This document shows, in pieces, positions 11,268-22,215 of a stretch of 64,000 bases of DNA (positions within the stretch are counted from its first letter, which is position 1; every line of letters starts with the position of its first letter). The notes beneath the pieces were generated by a model. The model was not told the origin of the DNA, searched no databases, and saw nothing but the letters and a program-made list of their open reading frames with translations. The position numbers and the translations under genes are program-made. The stretch is taken from positions 6,358,501 through 6,422,500 of the forward strand of contig NC_081331.1 of the NCBI RefSeq assembly GCF_022539665.2. Reading direction: 5' to 3'. Source of the stretch: Daphnia carinata (lineage: Eukaryota; Arthropoda; Branchiopoda; Diplostraca; Daphniidae).

Positions 11268-12400
11268 TTTAAGAATATGGCAATCCGTTTTACATAAAAA
11301 AAAAAAAAAAAAACCAAAAAAAAAAAAAAAAAAAATCCCACTTTTTTCTCTTTTTTCTACCCGTAGCCATCTACCAGTCGGTTTCGTTACTACAGGCATA
11401 TAAGCAATTTGAGTTAATTGTATCCTATTAGCAGTTAATTGAGTAGCGTGGCTGGAGAAAAACGCGTGGCTGGAGAAAAACTCGTGGCTGGAGAAAAATA
11501 TTTAAAAATGGATAAGATAATAAAGGATAAGGATGGTAAGTATAAACATTATTTTATTAGTTTTCAATTATTAATTATTGTTTATTAGATAAAATTATGA
11601 AGCTGCAGGCTCAATTTTTTCAACAGCACAGAATCTTAGATGACAACAAAACTAAGGATGGTAATATGTAATGATTGTATTTGTGTTCTTTTATTCATTT
11701 GTGTTTTTTAGCTCAAACTTTGTGTCTACAAGCTCAGTTACTGGAAAATAACAAATTAGAACTGGACACTTTCAAAACAGTGAAGGAGGTTTTTCCAAAC
11801 TCATCCCTAACTGAACGTGAGGATGAGTTGGCATTAGGCAAACACAGTCAGGTACATAAACTTTTCAAATAAGAATTCCAAATAAGTATAGAATTTTAAC
11901 AAACAATTATTTATTGTTTAGTTATTCAGTCTACCACCTGACAGTGTGTTAAATTTAAATTCTGTTAGTGCTGCACAAAAAGAATCGTTAGTAATAAGCC
12001 CATGCAGTGAAGGAAGTGAACAATTGTGGGACCGTATTTGGGCCGAAAATGGGTGTGGTACGGAAACCAAGATATGGCACAAGTTTAACATGAAACATGG
12101 ATTAGGTACTTTTCGGTTTTATGTCTATTGAAAAAGTATTTTTAATGCTATTATTTTGCATTCACAGAATTTAATGGGGGATCAAATCAAGTCTGGAAGT
12201 GTTACAGGATGGAAGAGTCAGCCTACAGATGAAAAAACACTGTGTGTATTACCATTAAGGTATGAGGTAAAGTAATAGAGTATGCACATTGTCTAATGTG
12301 TTTATTTTATTAACAATTCAAAAGATTAATCCTAGTTTCAGCCAAACATGAAATAATCCAGAGAAGTACCATCTTGTGTTAATAAATCCAGTACAACAGC
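11268..12400 (+). pseudogene. Family G copy i: 3'-truncated spliced gene of unknown function
   Basis: It begins with GGCAATCCGTTTTACA and long A tracts, then three tandem copies of CGTGGCTGGAGAAAAA just before the ATG at 11508. Exons 11508-11535, 11589-11660, 11712-11851 and 11922-12105 join in frame in phases 1, 1, 0 and 1. They encode MDKIIKDKD, a coiled-coil-like Gln/Leu-rich part (MKLQAQFFQQHRILDDN, LCLQAQLLENNKLELD), then LTEREDELALGKHSQ and a C-terminal part with LWDRIWAENGCGTET. Splice sites and phases are shared with copy ii, which supports a real protein gene. Similarity to copy ii stops at about 12400, just before the palindrome arm starts. I do not recognise the protein. Confidence 0.6.
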
Positions 12401-12559
12401 AACACAGGGCTTTTCGCAGTACCATTCTAATCATTGCGAGGGTAGTTGTATTCCCTTACTATTTCGCATTCACCTACACCCTTAAAAAGGAAATATTGGC
12501 CTTTTTCTGTTTTACTGCTATCGCCATCTAACGGTCACGTTTCTAGTTAATTCTCTATA

Positions 12560-13020
12560 TACACTGACCGAAAAAAAATTTATGCCCGACTAAATAAGCC
12601 CGACTTTTCTCGGTCGGGCTTTAAAATTTTTTCTGAAAAAGCTGAAACTCATTGGGATTGGTTGAGTACCTCAGGATATACTCAAAATTGAATGCTGATT
12701 CCGGGAAAATTGCTCTTTTTTTCATTAAGTTAGTTTTTATTGAAATACACCGAATATTTCTACTGCATCACGCTAGCGTTGTACCGTACTGGCACGCTAG
12801 CATTGCGCCAAATATTCGGTGAAATTCACATGTTATACGCAAAGTGAAATGCTGATTCAGGGAAATTATTCGCTTTCTCGCCAAAGCAGCTGTTTTTGAA
12901 ATATATTTAATAGTACGATACGCTGTTTTGTACAGGCGCGCTGTACCGTACTGGCGCGCCAACTTCGATTTGGGAAAGTCGGACTTATTTATTTTGTCGG
13001 GCTTATTTTCTAGCCCTACC
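12560..13020. repeat. Dimeric repeat with nested palindromes (left arm)
   Basis: Two direct units of about 157 bp start GCTGATTCCGGGAAA (about 12696) and GCTGATTCAGGGAAA (about 12850), and each ends GTACCGTACTGGC. The first unit contains ACCGAATATTT mirrored by AAATATTCGGT. The block is bracketed by inverted AATAAGCCCGAC-type motifs, and AAGCCCGAC/GTCGGGCTT also forms a local hairpin. A partial third copy lies at 9605-9690. Confidence 0.65.
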
Positions 13021-13149
13021 TTCTTGAACATCGGGAGCCGTTGAGTGAAATAGAACTGGATACCTTACCAGTAGATGGCTATACCGTTTGGTGGGTCGTC
13101 TGCGACATAAATCCAAGGTTTACCATATGTAAGCTTGCAGCATATTTGC

Positions 13150-14800
13150 TATAATGGTATGGCAATATGGCAATATGGCAATCCGTTTTACATGAAAAAA
13201 AAAAAAAATGGCGGAAAAAAAAAAAAAATCGCACTTTTTTCTCTTTTTTCTACCCGTAGCCATCTATCAGTCGGTTTCGTTATTACAGCATGTAAGCAAT
13301 TTGAGTTAATTGTATCCCATTAGCAGTTAATTGAGTAGCGTGGCTGGAGAACAACGCGTGGCTGGAGGAACAATTGAAAAATGGATAAGATAATAAAACA
13401 AAAAAATGGTAAGTATAAACATTATTATATTGGTTTTCAATTATTAATTATTGTTTATTAGATCAAATTATGAAGCTGCAGGCCCAGTTATTGGAACAAC
13501 ACAAAATATTAGATAACAAAGCTAAGGATCGTAGGCCTAACACGTAATGATTCTATTTATTTGCTTTTATTCATTCGTGTTTTGTAGCTCAAATTTTGAG
13601 TCTTCAAGCTCAGCTAGGGGAAAAGAACAAATTGGAACGGAACAGTTTCCAAACAGTGAAGGAGGTTTTTCAAAACTCATCTCAAACTGAACGTGAGGAT
13701 GAGTTGGCATTAGGCGAACACAGCCAGGTACCTAAAGTTTTCAAATAAGAATTCAAAATAAGTATAGAATTTTAAAAAACAGTTATTTATTGCTTAGTTA
13801 TTCAGTCCACCACATGACAGTGTGTTAAATTTAAATTCTGTTAGTGCTGCACTAAAAGAATCGTTAGTAATAAGCTCATGCAGTGAAGGAACTGAACAAT
13901 TGTGGGAACGTATTTGGGCCGAAAATGGGTGTGGTACAGAAACCCAGAAATGGCACAAGTTCAACATGAAACATGGATTAGGTACTTTTCGGTTTTCTGT
14001 CTATCGAAAAAGTATTTTTAATGCTATTATTTTGCATTCACAGATTTTAACGGGGGATCAAATCAAGTCTGGAAGTGTTACAGGATGGAAGAGTGAGCCT
14101 ACAGATGAAAAAACACTGAGAGTGCATTACCATAAGGTGTGAGGTAAATTAATAGAGTAATGCAAATTGCCTAATGAGAAGTACCATCTTGTGTTAATGA
14201 ATCCAGTACAACAGCAATCCTTTATAGTTCTGTCACAGCTAGAAGCCTCAAATAATTCTGCTTCTCTTGCTAAAGAACAACTTGTCCTTTATGTTCAGAG
14301 TGTTGGGGAAACTGGGTATTTAAATGGCCCTAAAGATGTTTTAATTTTGCTGCTATTGCAGAGATGAACATCATACATGGACTCTTTAGGTATGAAAGGA
14401 TTTTTCTTCAAATAATTTTGAATTTATGACGAAGAATTTCTCCTCCTTTTTGCCAACCAGGTCTTATCTACCAAAAAAAAAATTTATCCAATAGGAAAGG
14501 ATTTTCATGTACTGGGAAAACAACTATCAACAATGCAACATTCTACAGGTGCTAGTTTATCATTCAAGATCCTTATGCAATGAAGTTAATCTGCAATTTG
14601 TATGTCCTTTCCCAAGCTTCCACCAGAAGTTGAATCTATGAGTCATGTAAGTTCCATGATCAACAATTGATGTGTTTAACTGTGTTGTTTTTCTTTTCTC
14701 AATATAGGTTAATAGTAACATTGGATCTGAAAAGATTCTTGGTTGGGGCAAGACACTGAATAAATTGTATTGATTGGATGGATGACATGACATTGCTATA
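13150..14800 (+). pseudogene. Family G copy ii (left arm), degraded
   Basis: The ATG is at 13381. Exons 13381-13408, 13462-13530, 13588-13727 and 13798-13981 join in frame and match copy i (MKLQAQLLEQHKILDNK, LSLQAQLGEKNKLERN, LTEREDELALGEHSQ-like, LWERIWAENGCGTET). The next exon has lost its AG acceptor (TTTTAACGGGGG, where the spacer copy has TTTTAGCGGGGG), although the frame IKSGSVTGWKSEPTDEKTL is kept. The downstream frame LVLMNPVQQQSFIVLSQLEA is open, but a later segment reads GPKDVLILLLLQR and stops where the spacer copy reads GPKDVSLRWHCSDEHHTW. The tail resembles YRLIVTLDLKRFLVGA of the spacer copy. Probably a pseudogene. Function unknown. Confidence 0.6.
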
Positions 14801-14814
14801 CTTAATTCGGATTC

Positions 14815-15260
14815 CCCAGACGGTATTTGATATTTAAAAAATTGAAGTGCATATCTGGGCTCCCTTCTTTTCTGAAGCCCCGTTTCCCCTTGACTCATAA
14901 TAAGCCCGTAGGGGGTCATGCCCCTACTGTACGGTATATATAAAAACAACATATACCGAGGTTTGGAGGGCTCTGGCCGGAAAGGGGACGTGGGGTGCCG
15001 CTTCGTCCGATGATGTGTTCACGGAGGGTGACGTGGCTGCCCACAAATCCGAACTAAAGGTTAATCGCTCCTGTAAAAATGTTCCAAATCTTCAGCTCTT
15101 CTTCCGGCTTCTCTTAGCCAATCACCGGGTAATCTCCCCGGTGGGTCAACAAGGCAGTGTCTCCCCCTGCCTGGGTTGACGGCAACTTTTGAAAGGTCTA
15201 TTGTGCCTTTTTAAAGTTGCAAAATCATTTATATGTGCAGAGTAATGTCAATACAATTTA
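14815..15260 (-). repeat. Repeat R1, left-arm copy
   Basis: Reverse complement of the R1 copy in the right arm (31009-31454), with the same chain of stem-loops. It lies directly after the degraded family G copy. Confidence 0.75.
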
Positions 15261-15419
15261 TTTTTTTTTAACAAAAAATAGCAAAACTTATGTTTTTAAC
15301 TGCCTTCTTACTCTGCCCTTTCTTTTTTTTTTTATATTGCTTGGTCTTGTGTTTTCTGCTTGGCATTCTTCTAATTTCTTTCTTCATTTAATATTCATAC
15401 TTCGATAATCCATTTTAAG

Positions 15420-15490
15420 TCGTCTGGGATTTGAACCACAGAATTCTTGCACCATAGGCCAGCGTGCTACCGGTATGTCATACTACCCTT
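15420..15490 (-). repeat. tRNA-like sequence (left arm)
   Basis: On the minus strand ACATACCGGTAGCACGCTGG (A-box-like) and GTGGTTCAAATCCC (B-box-like) are spaced as in a tRNA. Stems are imperfect. Probably a SINE head. Confidence 0.5.
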
Positions 15491-15575
15491 GTTAATATTG
15501 TTTCGGATTGTGATACCTATATAGATATTCAGTACACACTAGCTTATTGTTGAATGCATATTAGTTATTTGTAAG

Positions 15576-15650
15576 TTCATGGTTGGAATAATGGTAAAGC
15601 ATGTGGTTGTCATGCTAGAATACTAGGGTTCGATCCCCATATCAGTTAAT
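15576..15650 (+). repeat. tRNA(Asp)-like sequence (left arm)
   Basis: GGAATAATGGTAAAGCATGTG, TTGTCATGCTAGAA (GTC anticodon context) and AGGGTTCGATCCCC resemble tRNA-Asp. The acceptor stem is not convincing. Probably SINE-derived. Confidence 0.5.
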
Positions 15651-15787
15651 GTACAGCTAAATAATAAATACAAAATTAAATAGTGTAAAATCGTTTTTAT
15701 TGTCCCTCCTTCCACCCACATATCCACCACTATTACATACATTTTAAAATACAGTACACAACATACAATACATACACAGATACACTT

Positions 15788-16113
15788 AAACTAACACGTT
15801 GGCTGCCACGCCACCATTTTCTACTGTCGCTAGTGTCGCTATCCTAGGGATAGCGACCAAGGGGGCCGGGTAGGCCGGGCTGACACGGCGATGAGACCTT
15901 TTTGGGAACGCACACCCCAGGTCTCATCAGCCGCATCGAAAAAGGGAATTCCCTGTGGTGCGTTGCCTAGGGGCCATTCGGCCAATCTTGGGCAGTGGCG
16001 CTGCTCCACCCCATGGCAGATAGACCATGGAGCAGAACAGCGCGGCCCGTCCCTGTCAAGCTACAAAAAAAAAGGGGATCAAAGTGGGTGGGTGGCAGCC
16101 AACGTGTTAGTTT
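15788..16113. mobile_element. 326-bp TIR element (MITE), left arm
   Basis: The element starts AAACTAACACGTTGGCTGCC and ends with the perfect inverted copy GGCAGCCAACGTGTTAGTTT. It is GC-rich with internal hairpins such as GATGAGACC/GGTCTCATC and CTATCCTAGGATAG-type palindromes. It encodes no protein. No clear target duplication was seen, so the superfamily is undecided; the TIR is reminiscent of piggyBac-like elements, but flanking TTAA is not found on both sides. Confidence 0.75.
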
Positions 16114-16139
16114 GCAAAACATAATACAACATAAAACAA

Positions 16140-16345
16140 AACACAACCATACCACGAAGACGAGGCGACCACGAGGTGATGAAGGGGCGATAGGGGAGGC
16201 GTAGACGGCGTGACCACGAGGCGATGACAGGGCGACGACGACGGGCGAGGCGACGGGAGAGGCGAAGACGGGGCGACGGGCGAGGCGACGGGCGAGGCGA
16301 AGACGGCTACAGGCGAGGCGACGGACGGGGCGAAAAGCCAGGCGA
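16140..16345. repeat. GC-rich minisatellite, unit about GGGCGAGGCGAC (left arm)
   Basis: Repeats of GGCGACGGGCGA-type dodecamers with decayed edges. The right-arm copy is longer by 48 bp, the largest difference between the arms. Confidence 0.8.
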
Positions 16346-16379
16346 CGAAGGATTATGAAGTGAAGAACGGGCAAAACTT

Positions 16380-18590
16380 AGAATTTTGATTCAATTTTGC
16401 GTGGAACAGAAGATGATGGCATAGTTCTAAATGATAAATATGAAGAAAACGTTACTACATGTGGAATATAATATTATTGGCATAATTATAACAGGGAAGG
16501 AAATTTACTTTACCCTGTTGTCCAAAGACGCAAAAGTTGTTGGGCTGGTAATTTTGCTGAAGGAGAAGGCTCGGCAGACCTACGATGGGATATTATATTT
16601 AAAGAATGGCAACAGTAGATAAGCCTCAAACTTAAAATACCAAACAGGACTGGCTGTGATGTCCATTTCTATGTAAGTTGGTTGGTAGTGGTTAATCATT
16701 GGAATCCAAACAAAGAGGGACACGATGCACTAGTCAGATTAAAGCTGTTTCTGATGACTAGGCAAAGGGTAGTCAAATGAGACAGTGGTGTGTTGGTTCT
16801 ATCATTGGTGACCTTCCCACTGGTTAGTATGTCTTCCGTTGTAAGTTTTACAAAGCTAGATGTTAAAGTCAGAATCATGCCAATATTAACGGCCACACAC
16901 AAGTTACATACCTCTAAATAGAGCAACAGAGTAGCATGATGGAATGCTAAGGTCATAGTTCTTTGACAGAGCAATTTGTGACAGTTTGGAATTGGCAGCT
17001 TGCATAGCTTGCAAGATTGCCCGTTACATGAAAAATGAAATATTTGGTTTGCTTCACGTCCAAAACGACACAGGGAATAAAACACTTAATAGTACTTAAT
17101 TTTATACAACTTTTCACTGGAGTCTAACATTTTTAACAAAGACTTTCAAGCAGGATTAACTGCTTACACCACTGTCACACGTAAACATTCCACCATTTTG
17201 AAAGCGCAACAGCGACGTCTAGTTTTTTTCTCAACAACCAAAATAAAAGTGAATCGAAGAAGAATTAGTGAACAAGTTGTTTATTAAAAAACCTCGGTAT
17301 TACCATTAAAATACATGATTTAGATTGGAAATTTCACAGGGCTTTTTACAAGCGTGTCTGACCAGCATCAAACTGTAGTTTAAGAATAAATAATCTTACG
17401 CGTTTTTGTTTAAAATAGTACTTCCCATCTCTTGCCAGCTTTTAGTCGTATAAATATCAACACATAATCACCAGGTTTTTCTTGTGTCTTCTCGGTTAGA
17501 AAATGAAAATACAAAATGACAAGGTTAAGTCAAAACAACGAATTACTAGAAGATCAACTGTCGGTCACACAACATGATACAAAAACACGACATTTACATA
17601 TAAAACAATCGGTTCGGTATTGCGAACGCCTGTGTGCCCTTTGCGCTAATACCAATTTAATGAAGATATTGACCAAAAAGAACGACATTTTAGTTTTTTG
17701 CGCTCGTCCCCAGAGTCAGACGATTGAACGTAAAAAGTATAAAACACGCTCAAAATAGCCCAGAGAAAACTGAATCGGATAGCGCGGAATAACACGCAGG
17801 AGAATACCGAGTAGTCTAACAAGAATAACGTTTATTACCTTTCAGCAGATTGTAAAACGGTGACAGTCAGTAGGATGTTTCGTATCCAATTGGAGACGCC
17901 TACGTAGATCCTTGGGAAACTAAAAATTTTGGGCAAATCAAACAGTCCTCAAAACCCACTTCCTGGTGACGCAAGTTCACATATTATTTACATACTTTAA
18001 CGGCTGTTGATGCTAGCTGCAATTTTTCCGGCGCAATGTAAATCCATCAATATTAGTAACCTAGAAAGTGAAAGTTTCTATTAGAAGAAAATAAGGATGA
18101 TTCTTAATGTTCCGAGAATAATTAAACTTCGATAGGTCTTATTTACTAATTACTCACCCGATTTAGTATGTGTCACGCACCCTTGTTTTGCGTAACAGCC
18201 AGACAGAGAAAACATTTTAAACCTTGGCTAAGGAGATCCGCCGGGCTCATCCAGGTTACGTGCTAGTGCTTTTCCATAAAACCTTCATTGTTAACTTGTT
18301 TGGAATTGATGTGACTCCTTGTTGTAATCATAGTAGGAGAGCAATCCCTTGATTTAATGTAATCTGGAAGGGAAAAATATTATAACGATTCAAGAAAAAC
18401 ATGGCTATTAAGATTACCACTAACTAAAATCTTAATCCTTTGAAGATAAGTTTTGTGCATTTCAAGAATTATTGAACATCAGAATTTTCTATTAATTCAC
18501 CATCAGGACAGATTAATATGTACCACTGCTATTGAAAAATGTAGACTGTACGTGATGTGTGCGATAAAAAAATCCAGAAAAATATCTGTT
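16380..18590. other. Palindrome-arm DNA without a supported gene
   Basis: Moderately AT-rich with frames of 80-129 codons on either strand, for example 16696-17085 minus with CNGQSCKLCKLPIPNCHKL. None has a recognisable family or splice evidence. The mirrored stretch is about 27630-29840. Confidence 0.4.
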
Positions 18591-18594
18591 AATT

Positions 18595-19350
18595 CAAGTT
18601 CATCTAATTTTCATCCATTCTACCATACCATTTCATTCCAACTACAGGGGAAACGGCCTCACGTGCAGAGACCTATCAAGGCGTATTCGGTTTTCTCAAG
18701 TATAAAGCACGCTTTGAAATAGATGGAATGTTTGTCTGTTGGAAAGCAAACGAAATCATCCAGAGCCATTTCGGTCAGTATGGGGACGAGTTGAGTGCAA
18801 TCCGGCCGAAAACCTTCGACGAAATCAACAGAAAGCATTGAAAACTTCCTCGATCGACAACTGAATTCGACATCTTGTTAACTATATGTTTTGCCCTGAT
18901 GAGGAATGAATCACACACTTCTGGGATTTAAACTACGATAGGCCTACTCCAATATACAGACATAATGCAATTTTAAAACATCCGCCGCGTATATTCGAGA
19001 AAGCCTATTAAGCATAAAATCAAAAGGTGTGTATATATAGTTTACATGATGTGAAATAAGAAAAAAAAATCACCCGAATTGTAAATTTATTAAATAAATC
19101 CCGTGCTTAAGGCTTCGCCTTTAGACCTTAGCCGGATTTAACTTCACCCCGTTCCCACACTGACCAAAACGGCTCTTAGTGATTCCGTTTCGTTCTGCCT
19201 GCATTTTCACTTTCAAAGAAATACATTAAACAAAGATAAATTTATACGTAATAAATAAATATCCGCAAGGAGGCCGTTCCCTTTGTAATTGGAATTAACT
19301 TTGAATTTGTGGAATAGAATGGTATAGTAAAATGGAGGACGATTGAGGGA
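18595..19350. mobile_element. Foldback-like element with long diverged terminal inverted repeats (left arm)
   Basis: The stretch from CCATTCTACCATACCATT through CAGAGCCATTTCGGTCAG to GTTGAGTGCAATCCGG is mirrored imperfectly at 19130-19350 (AAATCCGGCTAAGGT reversed, AAGAGCCGTTTTGGTCAG, ACTATACCATTCTATTCC). Arms are roughly 215 bp around a 320-bp centre. Arm divergence suggests an old insertion. It is present as a mirror copy in the right arm. Confidence 0.6.
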
Positions 19351-20358
19351 TTACTTATGACAAACTACGCAAGATATCTAGATGTTAGAATGATTTGGAT
19401 CTAAATGGATGTCCTACCTCGTTCACATCACTTGAACATTTCAATTATATATGAATACGGGAAGAGCTTCTCAGCACTCAACTTCAGATTGAGAAGCGTA
19501 AAATTTTAAATAAATACTATTACTTGTATGGCTTCCAACTATTTTGAAGTTGAAGCTTTGCTGCTGTGCCAATTCCGGATGTTTAACTCTGTGTTTCTAA
19601 TAACAAACCCTTATGATAATGGTAGATACATGGTTGCATGTTGCTGCGTAGTCGGTTGTTTTAAAGACGAATGCTTCCTTTTCTTTGCTCTCGTTTCACA
19701 GATAAGAAAGACTTCAGATTAATATAGCACATAAAAGAATTATACGACTCAAACCTTACCTAGGCCATGGTTATTTCAGACATCAGCAGTGTTGGCAATA
19801 CAAGACGCACTGAAAACGTGATACAATTTTGAAAATGTTTTAGTAATGATTAAAATGGAATCTCAAAACGACATGCCTTGCTTATAGAAGAATAAGGTTT
19901 TCACAGCTAAACGCAAAGTCCTCGAAGTACATAGCGTAAAGTGAAAGCTGTAACAAAAATAAATTATGAAAACAATTAATGAATAAATATTTGTATAATA
20001 ACGTACCACGTAGTATCTAGATTCCAACCTTTTTGTTGTTTTAGCCATGGCAACATGGATATCGACGGATAAACGTCAAACATGCGAAAAGCAGTACGGT
20101 AGTCCAAAAACTCTTATCGGTTTTCTATGTAAATCTAACACAACCATGCCCAAAAAGAAAAGAAATATGTATATATGATGAATTAAACATGTGGTCTAAA
20201 GAAGAATAGCAAAAGTCAGTTAATCATATAGCTTTACCATGAATGAGAACCTGCAACTGGTTACTGATGTAGTTTTTTCTTCAAACAAAAGCTTTCTTGT
20301 TGTCCACATACTGTTGTGTATATTTGTTGTTCCATATCGCCGTTGATTCCAAAAACAG

Positions 20359-20490
20359 AACTATGAACAAATCGAGCTCGCTGAAGACGTTTCTGAGCGT
20401 ATAGAACAAAGTTATGAGCATGCAAAAACTTCCATTGCATACCTAAGAGAGCTTAAAAGAACTTCAACTTCTATTTCTTCACCTGACTAA
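20359..20490 (+). CDS. Possible orphan terminal exon, helical peptide (left arm)
   Basis: After an acceptor-like CCAAAAACAG, a 43-residue frame reads NYEQIELAEDVSERIEQSYE, then HAKTSIAYLRELKRTSTSIS and SPD, ending at TAA. The heptad-like helical composition is unlike the surrounding DNA. No start exon or family was identified. It could be a fragment of a captured gene or chance. Confidence 0.25.
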   Translation, partial: NYEQIELAEDVSERIEQSYEHAKTSIAYLRELKRTSTSISSPD

Positions 20491-20958
20491 CTCTTTCTTT
20501 TAAGATGACTATTACTAACTATGGAACTAACCTGGAAAAAGTAGTACTATGGGGTTCTTAGAGGCGACAGCAAGACTCCACGTTTGAAGAGTAGCAGCCT
20601 GGATGAACACAGAAGCGCCGGGGGATAGGTAGATTTTCTTCGGCCGCCAAGTGGCGCTAATTTTCCTTAGGAGTAGGTGAAAGAATATGAAAGAAGTTTT
20701 AAATTTATATAAATTTGTCAATTTTAAATAGTCTACTAGTACTACTGTACGTAATGGTGTTAGATACAAAAAGAAACAACAAAAACTTACAGGTATCGAA
20801 TTGGGTCACATATCCCGATCATAAGCGTCTGCATCCACGAGCCGTCTTTCAGGCCGTGGGGAGGCTAACGAACAGCCTACGTTCAATGTTCCCCTCTTCT
20901 CCACCCTTCAGTTTGTGGGTCGATCCTTAACGTGTAGTGAACAGTACTACAGATCGAT

Positions 20959-21045
20959 TTTTAGCCTGGCAAGGCTTTTTTTGCCATTTTTAGCCTGGCA
21001 AGGCTTTTTTTTGCCATTTTTAGCCTGGCAAGGCTTTTCTGGTGT
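20959..21045. repeat. Short tandem repeat, unit about 29 bp (left arm)
   Basis: Three units of TTTAGCCTGGCAAGGC followed by a T run and GCCA. Each contains the self-complementary GCCTGGCAAGGC core. Confidence 0.85.
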
Positions 21046-21069
21046 ACCATTTAGCCCCGTTATAGTAGG

Positions 21070-21205
21070 CATGGCTCTTCTTTTCTCTCTTCTTTTATTC
21101 TTTCTTCTTTTTTTCTCACTTCTTTTATTCTTGCTTCTTTTTTTTCTCACTTCTTTTATTCTTTCTTCTTTTTTTCTTTCTTCTTCTTTTCTTTCTTGAA
21201 TGAGT
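21070..21205. repeat. Polypyrimidine tract (TTCTT-rich; left arm)
   Basis: About 135 bp of almost pure T and C built from TTCTTTTATTCTTTC-like units. Its length differs by roughly 16 bp from the right-arm copy at about 25030-25150. Confidence 0.85.
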
Positions 21206-21257
21206 AGAATCTTGCGTATCTTGAATGCTGAATTGGAGGGAAAGGGAGGGAGGGAAA

Positions 21258-21331
21258 TTGGCGGTGGCGGGACTTGAACCCGGGGCCCTCAGAATGCGAA
21301 GCGAAGGTGGTAACCACTGTGCCAGGACCGC
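21258..21331 (-). repeat. tRNA-like sequence (left arm)
   Basis: The minus strand reads GTCCTGGCACAGTGGTTACC (A box) and CCCCGGGTTCAAGTCCCG (B box and T arm), with a CTTCGCATTCTGAG anticodon-like region. It is the best tRNA-like fold in the window, but the acceptor ends pair only partly. Confidence 0.5.
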
Positions 21332-21401
21332 ACATCCCAAACAAATTTTGCTTTGGGTGTCACCCTTTGAAATAGGTAGCTTATGAAGCAATGGAATAGT
21401 G

Positions 21402-21465
21402 TAGTATGGCGCTATGGCTTAGTATACGGCTACCATGCTGATTTCACGGGTTCGATTCTATGTTT
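21402..21465 (+). repeat. tRNA-like sequence (left arm)
   Basis: GGCGCTATGGCTTAGTATACG and ACGGGTTCGATTC resemble A and B boxes. It faces the preceding tRNA-like sequence with about 70 bp between them. Confidence 0.45.
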
Positions 21466-21779
21466 TTATAATTATATTAATATTTTTTTTTACGTTTAGC
21501 AACGCACTAGTAACTTTTGCCCGTGCAAGACCTGGGGATAGCGCATTTTAACGCTTCTTTTTCTTAATTTTAGTCGGTCAATCGTTAATTTGAGCCTAAT
21601 TTATTCGTTATTTTGCCGTCTAATTTTAATTCTTTTTTCATATTAAAACACTCCCTATTTTTGCCCGCAAACCCTCTCACTTTATTTATTTACTAGTAAC
21701 GTTGAGCCCGTCCACGGCCGGGGGATAGTTGGCGCTAGCGTATTTTTACGCTATTTTTAAGAAAATTGACCCATGCCTA

Positions 21780-22215
21780 TTTTTTGCCCGTCTACTCTTA
21801 ATTCTATTCATCAATCAAGAGTTCCCCTTTCATCCCCGCCGACCCACTCATTGTTTCTGCCGGCCATCCCCTCACTTTCTCTGCCCAACCACACTTTACC
21901 CGTCGACCCCCTCTCTGCCCGTCAACCCACACTCTGCCCGTCAACTCCCATTCTGCCCCCAAAAATGCCTACTGGGGGAACATCTACCTTTTTTTGCATT
22001 TGCCCACCCTTTCGTCACAGTCTCGGCCCGTCAACACCCCCGCTATAGTTGTCCGTCCATCCATTTTTTGCTTCTGCCCGCTAAGAAGCCCGCTGTTATT
22101 GCCCGTAGACCCTCTCTCTGCCCGTCAGCCCCCGTTCTGCCCGTCGGCCCCCTCGCTGCCCGTCGACCCACTCATCTGCCCGTCGGCCCACGCGCTGCCT
22201 GTCGACCCACTCGCT
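21780..22215. repeat. Degenerate minisatellite, CTGCCCGTCGACCC-type unit (left arm)
   Basis: Repeated TGCCCGTC(G/A)ACCC motifs spaced about 18-20 bp. Proline- and serine-rich frames are open on this strand only because of the repeat. Confidence 0.75.

Noticed and set aside
15900-15960. CTGATGAGACC as a hammerhead ribozyme core
   Set aside because: It pairs with GGTCTCATC as a plain hairpin and lacks the GAAA part of the hammerhead core at the right place.
16696-17085. 129-codon minus-strand frame in the arm (mirror near 29136)
   Set aside because: No recognisable domain or splice context. The right-arm copy is split by a one-base difference, so selection on the frame is unlikely.
21258-21331. 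Functional tRNA gene
   Set aside because: A and B boxes are good, but the acceptor stem does not pair properly and the sequence lies inside repeat-rich DNA.
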